The notes under the pieces: model-generated
Seen by the model: only the letters and a program-made list of their open reading frames with translations
Database searches by the model: none
What the model was told of the DNA's origin: nothing
Made by a program: the position numbers and the translations under genes
Shown: positions 1 to 12,685 of the stretch, piece by piece
How the letters are laid out: every line of letters starts with the position of its first letter
Position numbering within the stretch: position 1 is the stretch's first letter
Source of the DNA: Dicaeum eximium
Taxonomy: Eukaryota > Chordata > Aves > Passeriformes > Dicaeidae
DNA length: 64,000 bases
Assembly (NCBI GenBank): GCA_013396995.1
Contig: VWZP01009168.1
Location: 819,450 to 883,449, forward strand
Direction: 5' to 3'

Positions 1-2443
1 TTATGAAAAACATCTTGCTGTTCCTCTTCATGACTCCTGGCATGTAAAGATCTGTCTTTCAGTATCAGAAATTCAGCTGTATAGATCTCAAAGATATCTG
101 GTATAACTTAGAAGGATGGGATGTCTGTAAAATATTTTTGCTCTGCATAAAAGCATTTTGGAGGTTAACCTTTATTATCTAGTAATGTATCAAAATGAGA
201 AAGAAGTGTTATCTTGTTATGGAATGGGATGAATCAAACTCCCTCCTCTGAAATACTGATTTTCCCAACAGTTACCTTTATGCTGAGGTTGAAGGTAGGG
301 ATGGTTTCTGGGTAAAATGGTTCTATTTATGCTAAATTCCATAATGAAATATACATATATCAGAATCACTTTGTCTGGCTCGGGAAGGAAAAAATGTGTT
401 GTTTTCATTATTGCTGAACTTCATAATGGCTTCAGGAATTTTTTTGGTCCTTTCCAAAGAAAGTGAACTTCAGGCAGAGATTAAAGCAGAGGAAATTTCA
501 GCCCAAGGGCAAATGTTTCAGAAAGTTTAAAGTATGTGAAGGGGGGAGTGAAGTAGGAAATAGTTTTCAATCCTAACTACAGCCACACTTGTTATAATAT
601 ATCACTAAATATAGACCAGTGGGTGTGCCCAACTCTCCAAAGGTGTTATCCTGCTGCCATGAAACTGCCTTCTGAAATGACCTTTGCAGGGATATAACTG
701 ACTGTACAGCCCTGCCCATGTTGGAAAATGTTAAACTTCATTATTTCCCAGGTGAGCCCAGCCAAGCCCAACTTTGCTTCACAACCAAAATTCCTTTCGC
801 AAAATTCAGCATTTTATCTTTCATGTAGATCCAGCTTTGTACTTGGGATTATTTGTCTCCAAGCAAACTGCACAGTAGTCCTGAATATTTTGTTTATGTG
901 TTAAAGGTTGTCACTTGATTTATAAAGCCCTGTGAAACTATTGGGGTCAAGCAGCTAAAAACATTACTTTTGCATCGACTTCCAAATGCCAGCCATAATG
1001 GTTTGGGCAGGCTGAACATCCAAACTGCCTTGGACTTTCTGCTTGTGGTTGTGGGAATATATTGGATCCTTTCAAAATTATTGGCTAGTCTGTCTTGGGC
1101 ATTTCATGTTTGGGTATAGAGTCTTTGGATTTATTTTGTGTTTTGTTTGTGGTAATACTGTCATGTCTTGGCTGTATATCCCAGAGCTGATGTTCTGCTC
1201 TTTGACTCCAGTGCCATATGCTGCTAGATCTCCAGGCTGAAGTGTGGTGTTAATGTAAAGGATGCTGTAATGAACATCTTGTACATATTTCCTTTTGCAT
1301 ATTCGCTGTCTGTAAAATGTCTCTCTGAATACATCCTTGCTGGTTTTGAAATGATTTCTTTACAGTTCACTATAAATGCTATTTATATCCAAAGTTGTTT
1401 GAGGTTATCCTTTACTCCTAATGTTACTCTAATTCTAGTTTAAGAGAGGAGAAATTGATCTGGCTGAAATTAATTAGGAAATTGGTAGAGCCACTAAAAA
1501 TGGTGGTTATATATGGCACTTCCTAAGTACTTTGAGTGAAGAGGTACAAAATAAATCTGACGAAGCACTAGCTGTAATGAAATAGATGACTACATTTTCA
1601 TTTTTAAAACAGGATGGCTGCTGAAGGTGAACCAAATAAAGCAAAACTATTTAAATTCCTTTGCTTTTTTAAAGATGCTGTTAAAAGAAAAAAAAGGTAT
1701 TTTTTAAACTGAGAAGATCTCCTTACATTATAGGGTTTTTAGTGGCATTAAAAGGTATAGTTTCCTATATTGATTTGGAAAGAGCTGTTAAAAATGCATG
1801 AAAGGTATTTTAGGGAGACAGTGTCACAGGATCTTTTAAAATTATTTTCTCGAGTGCCATTTAACTCCTGTGCTTCTTTACCATTGGAAACACATCATCC
1901 TAGGTTACAATATATGGGATATCAAATTATTTCCTACTGACCAGAGAGTCTTTAAGATTAATTTGGTTTGGAGTAGTGGGGATTATACCAGTGTCTGTTT
2001 ATATAACTTTAGACTCCGACCATAAATAAATTTGGAAAACTGCAATTATTCAATAATTTATAGAGTATTCAAGCAGTTTAGAAATGTTTCTTGAACATGG
2101 TGAATAGTGAATATGTGCTTATAAAGGACAAACAGATTCAGCATCATGGTGTATTTTTGGCCTCATCTATTTTGCAGGCAATTAACAAAGAAGGATGTTA
2201 CATTTTTGCCTATCTCTTGCTCTCCTGAAATAGTCACTAACCACTTGTTAACCACTCTGATTTTTTAATAGACAAAGTGGTTGCTTACAGCTTCCCCACC
2301 AGAAATGTTCAGATTAAGCACACTATTAGATTGCAGCCAGAATAGCCTACAAAACAGGAAGAAAGCCTTGCCTTTCTCTCTGCCTCCTTCCCTTGTTTAA
2401 GCTGATGTGATAATTCACTACAGATTTTCTCTCTCCCTGACAG
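1..2443. other. Unique AT-rich noncoding DNA
   Basis: No gene, recognisable repeat family or RNA gene is seen here. Open frames are short (65 codons or fewer) and not flanked by convincing splice sites. The DNA is AT-rich with short homopolymer runs typical of avian intergenic or intronic sequence. It ends at the splice-acceptor-like tract of the exon candidate at 2444. Confidence 0.6.
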
Positions 2444-2529
2444 AGTGCCTACCGCAGGAACGGGATGACTTTTCTCGCCTGCTGATGTGGATGTGGCTGC
2501 AGCAACAGGAAAGACAGTATTATATTAAG
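2444..2529 (+). CDS. Candidate internal coding exon, gene not recognised
   Basis: A pyrimidine-rich tract ending in CTCTCCCTGACAG precedes an 86-bp open segment that ends in AAG before GTGATT, a usable but weak donor. Only one frame is open across it. After a shared first codon it reads CLPQERDDFSRLLMWMWLQQ and then a charged, aromatic stretch ending in YYIK. The entry phase leaves two bases of a split codon and the exit is phase 0. The residue mix (acidic and basic residues, Trp, Gln-rich run) looks more like protein than the surrounding AT-rich DNA. I do not recognise the family. No partner exon with a matching phase was found nearby, so this is either one exon of a gene with very large introns, an exon of a decayed gene, or chance. 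The same reading frame stays open beyond the donor to 2688, so the boundary is not forced by a stop codon. Confidence 0.3.
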
Positions 2530-5500
2530 GTGATTTTCTTTTCCCCTCCATGGAAGGAAAAAAAATACAAGCTCCAATGTCTCCATGTACCAGTGAGTGG
2601 GCTGGTTTGTTGTGACTATCTGCTGGCTGTCTGTCTCTTTTTCCAGCCCCCTCAATCGTTATTCTTGTTTACTAGCTGGAACATTTAGCTAATTAATGGC
2701 AGGATGTTTGGGATAGAGTGTAGGTGGACAAGAATGCAGCTCGGACAATGCAGGGGACTTTCTGACTGCCATGTCATTTTTATTTAAGTGTCTGGAAGTC
2801 TGTATGTTCTCCAAAAGATGTTTTTTTGTAAAGCAGGATAGGGCAGGAAGAGGCCAGAGATAGACTGGGTTGTGTTGGTTTATTTGGTTGTACAAAGGTA
2901 ATGTAGTTTTCTTTGCAATTTTTACAAAATGAAAAACTATTTCCCTCTATTTTGTACTAATTCCCTTTTTTTTTCTCAATTAATATAAGTGTTCACAGAG
3001 TATAACCAGTTTAATCCAGTGAGGGGATTTTGATAACAGCCATACCAAGTTTGGACACAAAGATATTCAGGAAAAGTTCAAGTAAACTAAACTTTACCAG
3101 TTAGAGACTTGGCTTTTTGCAGGCCCAAAGATGAGCTAAGTGCTTACACCCAAATTTTCAATATTGGCATCTCCTAAGGTTTGAGCCATCATTGTCCAAA
3201 ATCAAAGAAAGCCTTTGCAGTGACTTGGCACTGGATTGGACCCCTATTTGGAAAAATACATTCTGCAGTGTTTCAATAACTGTGTCTGTCTTAGTGTTTG
3301 TAGACAAGGGTTTAACGTTGTGTACTTGCTCAGCGTTTGCTGCAGGAAGCAGATGTTGTCCCTGTTGTTGACAAAGGCAGCATTACTGTTGGATTTGGTT
3401 AAAGAAGAAACCAGCTCTTTTTGCCTTTTTTTTCTAATATATTTTAGCTAACGTTGTTTGTTTTCAAGATTTTTTTTTTTTTAAATCTCAGTCCCTGCCT
3501 CTATGCTTGTTCCCGTCCCTTTGCTCCTCCAGCCTTTGCTGGCCTCACAAACACATCCATTTCTTCCCATAAAAACTCTACAAATATAGAGCTAACCACG
3601 ATGATGCTTGAGCAGAGAAAAGGGCTCCTGCTGCAGCCTGTCCCCAGGATCTGCTGGCACATCCTGCTGGTGTCCCTGTGGTACCCACAGGCCAGGGCTC
3701 TTCTTCAGCTGCCCAGAGCTCAGGCTTGGAATCCAGCTTAAGCCTCAAGTTAATACAGAACACTCAAGGGATCAAGAGCAAAGTATTTAATATAGTGCAG
3801 CCATCCTTTGTGCTTTATATGTGAATTCTTAACTTTCACTCCTGCTCTGTGCTCTTGTGGTCGTTTTGTTGGTGGTTTTGTTGTCCTGCTCTACTGGACC
3901 TGCTTGCAAAAACTTTAAATATATGTATATTTTTTAAATAAATGGAAAAATGTCTCTTTGCCACCAGAATATTGTAAAAGTGAACATTGTACGTCCAATA
4001 TTGCTGCCGTCCATAAATTGCTTTTCTCTTTTATCTGCTTACGCTTCTGTTTTCTGGAAATTTTCTGTGTGTAAAGGACTAAAAGTAATGTGTAAAATGT
4101 ATTAAACGAGGGAAGGGGGAGGTTTTCTGATGTTCCATTTGTGCTTCTTGAAAGATATGATTAAACTTTTCTTTTTATCATCACTCTTTATTTTTGTTGG
4201 CATCCTTAATCATGGAAGATTATATGCTTGCTGTAAACATCCAGACTTTTTTTAAAGGACACCAGCATTTATTGTATTTAGTTTCGATCTGAAGGGATAC
4301 AGACAGAAGAAACCATTTCAGGCACTGGGTACTGGAATCAAAATTCCTTCTGTTGCTGTCTCTCTCCCAAATTTTACATTTTAAAATATGCATAAGCAGG
4401 AAAAATACTGGCACTTATTTTTACTGGTCTCCTTAAAGTCCCAGAGAATGAAGACTCAACATACATTTCTCTCAGAAATATGACAGATCATGTTTTTGTT
4501 GGTCTGCTGTGTGTTTGTCTATCTTGAACAGCCTGACAGGCAATTATTTATAAAATCTGGGTTTGCCCAGTAAACCCATATAAAAATCTTTCACTTCTCT
4601 GCACAAGTCAGGGAGCTGAATTTAGAGTCAAACAAGGTATGTTATGTCTCCCTATCTTGGTCTAACCCAGTTTATTCTTATTTTGGGAAGTAATCACTTT
4701 TTTCTCATCTTCAGAGTTTTCTTTAACTCTGTTTAAAACAAAAATGCAAGCAGTAATACTTGTGATGCACTTGGAGTGTTTCTCAGCACCACTTCTCAAG
4801 CTGCAGAACAGAGATGTATGTTTAGGCTGGTACTACACATTTTTATCATATATATAAAATTCAGCTTGGGATTCAGTTAATGGCTGCATATGAATAGCTT
4901 TACACTTCTGTAATTTCAACTTGCAGATAATTTCTATTCTTAGCCAGGATTTATAGGTACTGAACCAGGTTGTGTTGATTATTTCACATTAGTTATCTGA
5001 AGAAGGGAAACTTCAGTTTCAGTAGGAATATGACTGTATATCATATAAGGGAGTGTGACTTCTGCTCTCAGCTCAGTGCTTGCCTTGCTCTGTGGTTATA
5101 CTACCTGGTTTTTCAGTTTTTTTTCCAGCCAGCCACAAAACAGAGATAATAATTCAGCGTAAAACTCGTCAGAGGTGAGGGAGCCACAACACAAATTTCT
5201 AGTTGAGCTTCATCTCATTTCCAGGTCCATCCTCTGTCCGTCTTTCCTCTGAGTAAATCAAACCCTTTATATCAAATTCTTCTGTCTTTGTCTGGAAATT
5301 GGGAGAGGCTGACAGTGCTCCAGATATTTCTCCAGAGACACTCAGGACCTCCCAAAATGTGCCCTCCCTGGGTTTGCAGGGCACACTTCTCTTTATCAAG
5401 TGTCCATCTCAGTGAGGAGGAAAATACAAAAATTTGTTTTGGCATTTCTTGGGTGTGGATGAACCTTTGTGTTGCATTAAAGTTCTCCCATCAGCCCTGT

Positions 5501-8500
5501 GTAGATCTCATAAAATGGTTTATAGTTTCCCATCCAGCTCATAGAGAATGTTTCATGGTACATAAACACTTCTAATCATAAATTCAGAATAAATAGATAA
5601 TGACATTAGTCACAAGTCCAACTCTAGCTGAAACTTAAACAGTTACAGAGTTGGGGGTGTTTTTGCCTGAATGAATCATCTTGTCCAAAGTTGGGCTTTT
5701 TATACCTCTACTTTTTATACCTCTGCTATATATCTACCCTGGGCAGCAGTGCAGCCAGGGAAATGCAGTGGTGGCATGCATTAAATCCAGGTTTATTCAG
5801 AGGGCATGGAGCCAGCACAAAGCAGCAAAGCCATCCCTGGAGGAATTGAATGTAAATTTGATAGTTTAAATAAGGCCAGATGCCTTAAAAATTATTTTGA
5901 AAGCTGTATCTTTAATGTAGCTCAACTTTTTTTCTTTTTTTGCTTGAGATAATGATATTGCCTTTACAAAATAATAAGAAAAAATAGTTCTCATCTCTTG
6001 TGGGGAGACAAAAATCAGATACTTTGGCTTCTATAAATCACTGAAATCTTGGCAACTACTGAAACAAAGTTTTAGAAGGCAGATGGCTGCAAATTTGAAG
6101 GCAACCTTCATATTTTACTGTTAAAAGCTTTTCAACTGTCTAGAGAGTGCTCTGAGACACTACATTAATAGCTATTCTCAGTAATCAAGCTCCACTATAC
6201 TTATATACTATTTTTCTTAAACAAGATAGATTAGTAGTGAGAGATGGAAAGATTAAGGAAAATAAAGAACAAAAATTATAATAATACAGTTTCATTTTAC
6301 ATTTTATAGCTCTCTTCAATATTTGTGATTGATAATTCATCTTAATTCCTATTGGACAGAAATATTGGCACAAGAATCTTATATCAATATCTGTGTATTT
6401 CTGGACTTGTCTTCATCCAGATGCTTCACAAATTTTTCTTACTGGTTTGGTGAAGATGTGATCTGTCAATCTTTGGTCCTTGTATGACTTTGATTACTGC
6501 ACTATCTGAGTGCCTCCCAGGTTTTCATGTGTTTATGTCTACATCACAACTTTAAAATCATGTGTTGTTAGCTCTATTTCTTCTGGGGAAAGGCTGAGTG
6601 GTGGGCCACATGTTGGGAAACCTGGAATGGTTCAGAAACCTGGATTTCTTAAATCCATAATGATTCTTTCAGCTCTGAAATATCTCCCCTCTGCAGCAAA
6701 AGCAGTAGGTGTGTCAGAGAGCACATAACCTGCAGGTTGGGGGAGAAAGGGTCAAAGGCAGCATCCAACTGGATCCACGAGAGGAGCTGGACATGGAAGA
6801 ATGCAACCACTCAATCTGGATCCAGTCCAGGGCTCAAGACTTTGAAAACTTCTGGCTGAAATGTGCCATGGGCATTTGGTGACCCCCTGCAGAAACACAA
6901 AACATGTTTCCACCAAAACAAGTTTTTGCCATAGCATGGACTGTAGGACACCTTCCTTCCTCCAAACTATGCTGGACTTCTGAAATCACCATGAGGGACG
7001 TACTCATTACAAAAATCCTGCTTTGGCAGTGCCAGAACATTCTCACCTTCATCTCCTCCCAACCTGCCTTTGCAGAGTGCATCAGAGCACAAAGAAATGA
7101 GAGGAGAAATGCAATTAAGAAACATAAATGCCCTCTTTTAAGTGGGGCAGCAGCTGTGATGGGTGTTGACAAAGATAAAGTAAAATGTTAATTTTAGTAG
7201 ATGAACTGGGTCTGAACCCAATAAAATGCCACTGAAGTGTGGTGACTGATCCTCATCCTGTAACTAGACCTGGAAGAAGAGAAGGTGTAAGATATCAGAA
7301 GCTGTAGTGAGATTCAGGTAGTCAGCAGTCAATAACTGGCTCAAACCAGTTCTGTTTACCTCTCATTTCCATAAGTATTTAATTAATCTGCAAAACAAAA
7401 AAAACTCCAAAGAAACTATTGCCTTTCTTGTACTGACACGATTTCTTCAGATCTGCAAATGAAATGGCAGCAACTGCATGTCAAGCTGAGGTGAAAACAA
7501 ATCTGAAACATCACTGCAGGAGGAGAAGGAAGGTGTTTAGAGGAGAGAGGCTCCAGCTGAGCTTCCCCCTGAGCTCCCTTGCTCAGATCGTTGTGTATCT
7601 GCTGATCAGCAGGGCCTAAATATGCTGCTGGTGCACAAATTTTGTTGCAGCTTCAACTGAATGATTTTAGCAAACCAGACGTGTTCTGTCTAGTGTTCTC
7701 CATGTCAGCTTGCCCTTACCTTAATATTAGAAGAATTTACTCTCTTCTGTTTTGGAATGGTATCAGCATAGTCCTAAATTTTCAGTGCTCAGCAGATTTT
7801 CATGTAGACACAACACAAATAAATGGAAATAATTATTAAGGAATGCTTTGAGCACCTGGGAAAGGGTCTTTGACAGTCAGCTTCTCCATGGAAGGTGCTG
7901 CTTTTATTCATCTTCTCTGGGGTGGTGGCAAAACTGATACATGGCCCCTGTAGGGCTTGAACTTGTACAACAAACAGTTGAGGTCAACCTTGAGGTCTCT
8001 CTCAAACTCATGAGCATCCCACTTGTCTCCTCACTGCGTAAATCAGGCACAAGCACAAGGGGAAAAACATGACAGATTCTTCCATTGGAAGATCAAGAAC
8101 CACAACACTGAATATTCCAAGGTGAGGCAGGATAAAATAACCTTGGTCTGACTGGGCTCAGCTGCAAGTCACTTACGAAAAATCTCTTTTGTTTTTTCCT
8201 GTTTGACAATTACATCATGATTATTTCCACACTTTGGTGATCAGAATTTTGGCAGTGAAATGGTTGAGAATAGTTAATTCTCATGTGTGGTCAGCTTTCA
8301 GAGCTGATACAGTGGTAAACAGCTCTCTGGCCTTCTGCAGCTGTTGTTTTTGACTAGTGGGTTAAAAACCTCACATTTTAAGGGCACATGTATTTTGGGG
8401 CAGAGTCTGAATTGATTGTTTTTATTCACAGTACCCAAATAAATAAGTGTAGCCATCCAAGCTAGTCCACCTTACTCCATTGGCCACCCTTGCAGTTGAG

Positions 8501-10522
8501 TCTTACCAGAGTTATGGTAGTGAAGATAAAATTTGGTATAAGCAGCCAAACTTTTGAATTTTTGGGCAACATCCAAACCTTCCCAGTTTTTACCATGACT
8601 GGTTTTTATAGGTGCTTTTTTAACAGTGTTGAAGTTGGGCTTGTAGATGATGCTGGATTAATTTTTATTTTGTTGAGGCTTGTTTTATTTGCACTTAGGT
8701 ATGTACTTGTGGTGCATGCTCTGAAGGGATTTTGCATCTTAGTTGGTTTCTTTGGTGGTCTTGAAGGAAGGGCAAAATTAATGCAGCACTTAAAGAGCCT
8801 GTTATTAAAACTTTATTCATAGGTGAGCAGGAGGAGCATAGAAAATGTTCTAATTTATATGCATATATATTAAATAAATATGAATGTATATGTAGTCATA
8901 TTTTTCATGAGGACTGAATTCCAAAAATTGTCTCTGCTTTTTAAATCCAAAAGCAAAATAACCCTGTTTTGATACCTCCCTCTCTCTGCAATGAAAGTGG
9001 TTTATCCTTATAAAGATAAAAGATTTTTACTTTGTGGAAGTAATTTTTGTAACCTTTGGTTTCTTTGCTGTCTGTCATTTTTCTCTTGCCCAAAGTTTAA
9101 TTTCATACTGGGAATCTTTTAAGAAATTGTGAAACCTCCTGAAGTTTTAGAAAAAAACACCTTTGACCTATATGAAAAAGGCAATTTTGATTCTGCAAAT
9201 TGTTGGGTTTTTTTCCCCTTTGGTAATGGTTTGTTGGGGGTTTTTTAAAGTCCAGCAGAATATGGTTTGAGAGGGAGAGATCTCAAAGAGCTGGGACAGA
9301 GTTGTCAGAGCCAGACACTGCAGAGATACCTCTTGTTCTCTTAAATTGCTCTGAAATGTCCTTATATTTTACAGCACATGAGTTGTGCTCTTGGCTGCCA
9401 TTTCCTTCCTGCAGCCTCCCAAAGGTAAGTGGATTGTGCCCTCTGGGGGCTCTCCACTGCTTTAACTCAGATTTAAGTGTGGTGTGTTTTTTTTTCTTTT
9501 TTTTGTCTCATTGTTTCTTTTCCTCTTTCTTTCTTTAGCTTTAAATGTCACATTGATTTTCCCCCCCTATATGTGTCTTATGAGAGAAGAAATTTATGGC
9601 CTTTTTACATCAGGAAGTCTAGCTTTTCCTGACGTTTTATTGCTTTGAATATTTGAAACATTTCAATCCCAGACAATAAATATTACATGATTATTGTTTT
9701 CATATGGATAGGCTATTTCTCCCTGTTTTTCCTGTCCAACGTTTTACTAGCAAGTGACACCCAAAAATTTATGGATACTAAAACCATTGCTATTCAACTT
9801 CTCTTGGAAGGTCAGAGATAGTCTCTCAATTTGCATGTAGTATATATATATTTTTAAAAGAAAAAGTTTAAATCATTTCATATGTTTTGAATCCTATAAT
9901 GATAGAAACTTACATCAGAAATTAAGGTATGATTTTTTCCTTAAAAAAGGACTCACGGGTCAAACCTTGTTTTCACTGAATTGAATGACAGCTCTTGAAG
10001 CTTAGGTGGGAAAAGCAGTGAGCCCCAAGGGAGCATTTCCCAGGTCAGCAACTGGCAGCCTGCAGGTGCAGAGCTTGGGAGTTTTTGGAAGTTGGTGGGA
10101 TGGTTTATTCCATGCTGTAACTCAGAGTGTAGGTTTTCTGCTCACCCAGGTCAGTAAATTGTTGTTCTTGTGGTAGAAGGGATTCCTTGCCAAGGGGGAC
10201 CCACAAAACCCAGTCTGAGGTTACATTTTTGATGCTCTATTTGGAGAAGGCAGCTGGCTCCTCACTGTGTGTGAGCTGCACCAGTTCTGCAGCACCAGCT
10301 GTGGCAACCAAGTCCATTTTTCAGCCCCAGGTTTGATCTGACAGCCAGCAGATAAAGCAGTGTAGGAAATCTCTGGTCGAGTAACTAAGACAGAGTTCTG
10401 GAAAGAGGCACAGGTTCTGCTCAGAAGCTCTAGATTGGCTATTTTTAATTTTTTTTTTTTTTAATACTGACTGTTTTTCATGGATACCATGCAGGACCCT
10501 GCTGCTTGTGTTCTGGTAGCCA
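2530..10522. other. Unique noncoding DNA
   Basis: No gene or clear interspersed repeat is supported. Contents worth noting are a short 15-bp tandem duplication near 5.7 kb, a possible 50-bp splice-flanked segment at 9375-9424 (listed as a finding), and poly-T runs near 3471, 9488 and 10449. The many short open frames overlap on both strands, as expected by chance. Confidence 0.6.
5696..5724. repeat. Two-copy 15-bp tandem duplication
   Basis: The unit CTTTTTATACCTCTA is followed directly by a second, nearly complete copy with only the last base differing. It is a minor local duplication, probably replication slippage. Confidence 0.8.
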
Positions 10523-10925
10523 TCAGAGAACCACAGAATGGTTTGGGTTGGAAGGGACCTCAAAGGTCACTCAGTTCTGACCCTCTGCCATGGCAGGGAC
10601 ACCTTCCTCTAGACCAGGTTGCTCCAAGCCCTGTCCAGCCTGGCCTTGGACACTTCCAGGGATGGGGCAGCCACAGCTTCTCTGTGAAACCTGTGCCAGG
10701 GCCTCACTACCCTCATGAGGAAAAACTTCTTCCTAATACCTGATCTAACCCTACCCTCTTTCAGTTTAAAGGCATTCCCCATTGTCCCATCACTCCATGC
10801 ACTTGTAAAAAGTCCCTCTCCAACTCTCTTGGAGCCCCTCTAGTTACTAGAAAGGGTTCAAAGTTCTCCCAGGAGCCTTCTCTTCTCCAGACTAAACAAC
10901 CTAAATTCCTTCAGCCTGTCAAGAG
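10523..10925 (-). mobile_element. CR1 LINE, 5'-truncated 3' end (minus strand)
   Basis: On the plus strand the segment opens with an imperfect copy of the CR1 3' tail (AGAACCACAGAATGG) and then the characteristic GGTTTGGGTTGGAAGGGACC. It continues through the CAGGGACACCTTC, CAGCCTGGCCTTGGACACTT, CTTCTTCCTAATACCTGATC and CTTCTCCAGACTAAACAACC segments of the CR1 3' untranslated region. The element therefore points left, with its 3' end at about 10523. At about 400 bp it is the longest young CR1 copy here. It carries none of the reverse transcriptase open frame and cannot move on its own. Divergence is moderate. No target-site duplication is expected for this family. Confidence 0.95.
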
Positions 10926-12535
10926 AATTATTTTAATATTTCAATTATTTTCTATTGATCTTGATTGCAGAACTGTGTCCTAGATAACCAATAAATCTCC
11001 TTCTTTCTGTCAGTTCCTGATCAATTGTTACATCCAAATTCAGTGACTGTATAACTGTGAGGAGAGAAATCCTACTGTGTGTACAGAGGAGGAAAACTGT
11101 CAGGTTGTGGGGACAGCAAACCTAAATACATCTCTTTGGGACACAAGCAAGATCAGGCCCCTCTCAGGCTGGGTAAAGGTTTGCAACAGGGATAAGGAAA
11201 AATACAAAACCTGCCAAAAATTTTCCACTGCAACAACATCCATGATCTGGTGGCTCTTTCTCTCCTTGCCTTGTGCAGACAAAGGGAGACAGAGTCTAAA
11301 TGCATTCAGATAGAAACACTAGTAAGTACTTGTTTAAAGTCTTTTTTAAGTGTTGTTGTGTCTTTACCCTCTCTCCTGTCTCATCCTCTTTTGGGAATGT
11401 TGAAAATAACATTCAGCTCTGTGCTGCCTTTGTCTGTCCTTTTCCATGTGGTGAGCATGGACTTTTCCCTCCCTGTTCCTTACAGACTTTCAGCCAACTC
11501 AGCTTTTCCTGTTTACCTCCTTGTCAAAGTTGTCATTGATATCACTCCAAGTCTAGAAATGAGGGGGTCTGCTGCTTTTCCTGACTAGCTGCTGCTCCCT
11601 TTGGTATTACATTGATTTTGCATCATATGAGATTTGGCACATTTACCAATTCATTTATTTTTTAAGGAAAGCAGATGCTTCTCTCACCCTCCCTTACCAA
11701 CACATGCTGAAGGTGAAGGCACTGAAATGGTTTTCTGGAGACCTGGGCTCCCATCCAGACCTGCCAGTGCCTCAGTTCATTATTGCTGTATCAATGAATT
11801 TGTAGACCCAGTCTTTTAAAAATAGTACTGATAATAAAGGTAAGAGGAAGACTGTAGGTCCCAAAATTCAAATTAAAAGATGGTGGTAGGGAAGATGCAA
11901 TAGCTCTGTGGCTGAAAAACTGACCACCTCAGCTTTGCAAAACCAGTTTTGTTCTTGCACACACAGAGATTAATCCAGCACAGCAGCTGCTTTATCAAGT
12001 GCTGTGTTTGTTTCTTCTGATTTGGAAACCCCAAACATTTTAGTGCCTCAGGAAGACACTGACTTCTGATAAAGGCAGCAGCTGGCTTAGAGTTCCCACT
12101 GTGGTTTGGACACAATTCTTCTATTCCACACAATAGAAAACAAAAAAATAAAGTGTGATGCCATGTAAACCCTTGGTAATTATCAAAACAGGTTCAATCT
12201 CTCCAGGTCTGTTATCTTTTGCTGAACAGTAAAGGCACCACACATAAGGTAATACTTGATCTTCCTTGACTGATCATATTTGCAAATGTACAACAACCTC
12301 CTCCTGGAAGCAGCAGCTTCATGGCTGAAATCAGAAATTCAGGCTTTCATTTAAGAAAAGAAGGTGCTGCTTTCAGAGCACCACTTAAACCTGTACATAA
12401 CTAATTCTCTGAGGTCTGCCTTACACCATTGTCATCTTGGAGGAACACCTCTGAGGGAAGAAAGTGATCCATTTTTCCACCTACTTCTCCATGAAGCCTA
12501 CTCAGAAGAACCCTTACATTGCTAAGTATGTAGAG
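10926..12535. other. Noncoding DNA with one MIR-like relic
   Basis: Apart from the SINE-like relic at 11729-11838 this stretch is unique. Open frames of up to 112 codons (11250-11588) overlap others in different frames and lack splice context or a recognisable product. No gene is supported. Confidence 0.55.
11729..11838 (+). mobile_element. MIR-like SINE relic (plus strand)
   Basis: The order GGAGACCTGGGCTCCCATCC, GCCTCAGTTC, then AAAATAGTACTGATAATAA follows the MIR core and its downstream part (CTGGGTTC..., TGCCTCAGTTTCC, AAAATGGGGATAATAATA) in the sense direction. It is heavily diverged with internal deletions, as expected for an element inherited from the amniote ancestor. Confidence 0.5.
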
Positions 12536-12685
12536 TCATAGAATCATGGAATGGTTTGGGTTGGAAGGGACCTTAAAGATCATCCAGTTCCAACCCCCTG
12601 CCATGGGCAGGGACACCTTCCACTATCCCAGGTTGCTCCAAGCCTTGTCCAGCCTGGCCTTGAACACTTCCAGGGATGGGGCATT
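12536..12685 (-). mobile_element. CR1 LINE 3' fragment (minus strand)
   Basis: It begins with TCATAGAATCATGGAATGG, the reverse complement of the CR1 octamer tail. It then runs through GGACCTTAAAGATCATCCAG, CCATGGGCAGGGACACCTTC and TGTCCAGCCTGGCCTTGAAC to GGATGGGGCAT. The close match to the consensus as I know it suggests a fairly young insertion. The CCATGGGCAGG form is the variant common in songbird genomes. Confidence 0.95.

Noticed and set aside
7861..8110. Possible retropseudogene of a ribosomal protein on the minus strand
   Set aside because: A short stretch reading KVDLNCLLYKFKPYRGH has a faint likeness to a ribosomal protein N-terminus, but the similarity does not extend on either side.
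8548..8580. Shared phrase TTGGGCAACATCCA with 43578-43591 as a repeat family
   Set aside because: The match is about 14 bp and does not extend into the flanks, so it is consistent with chance.
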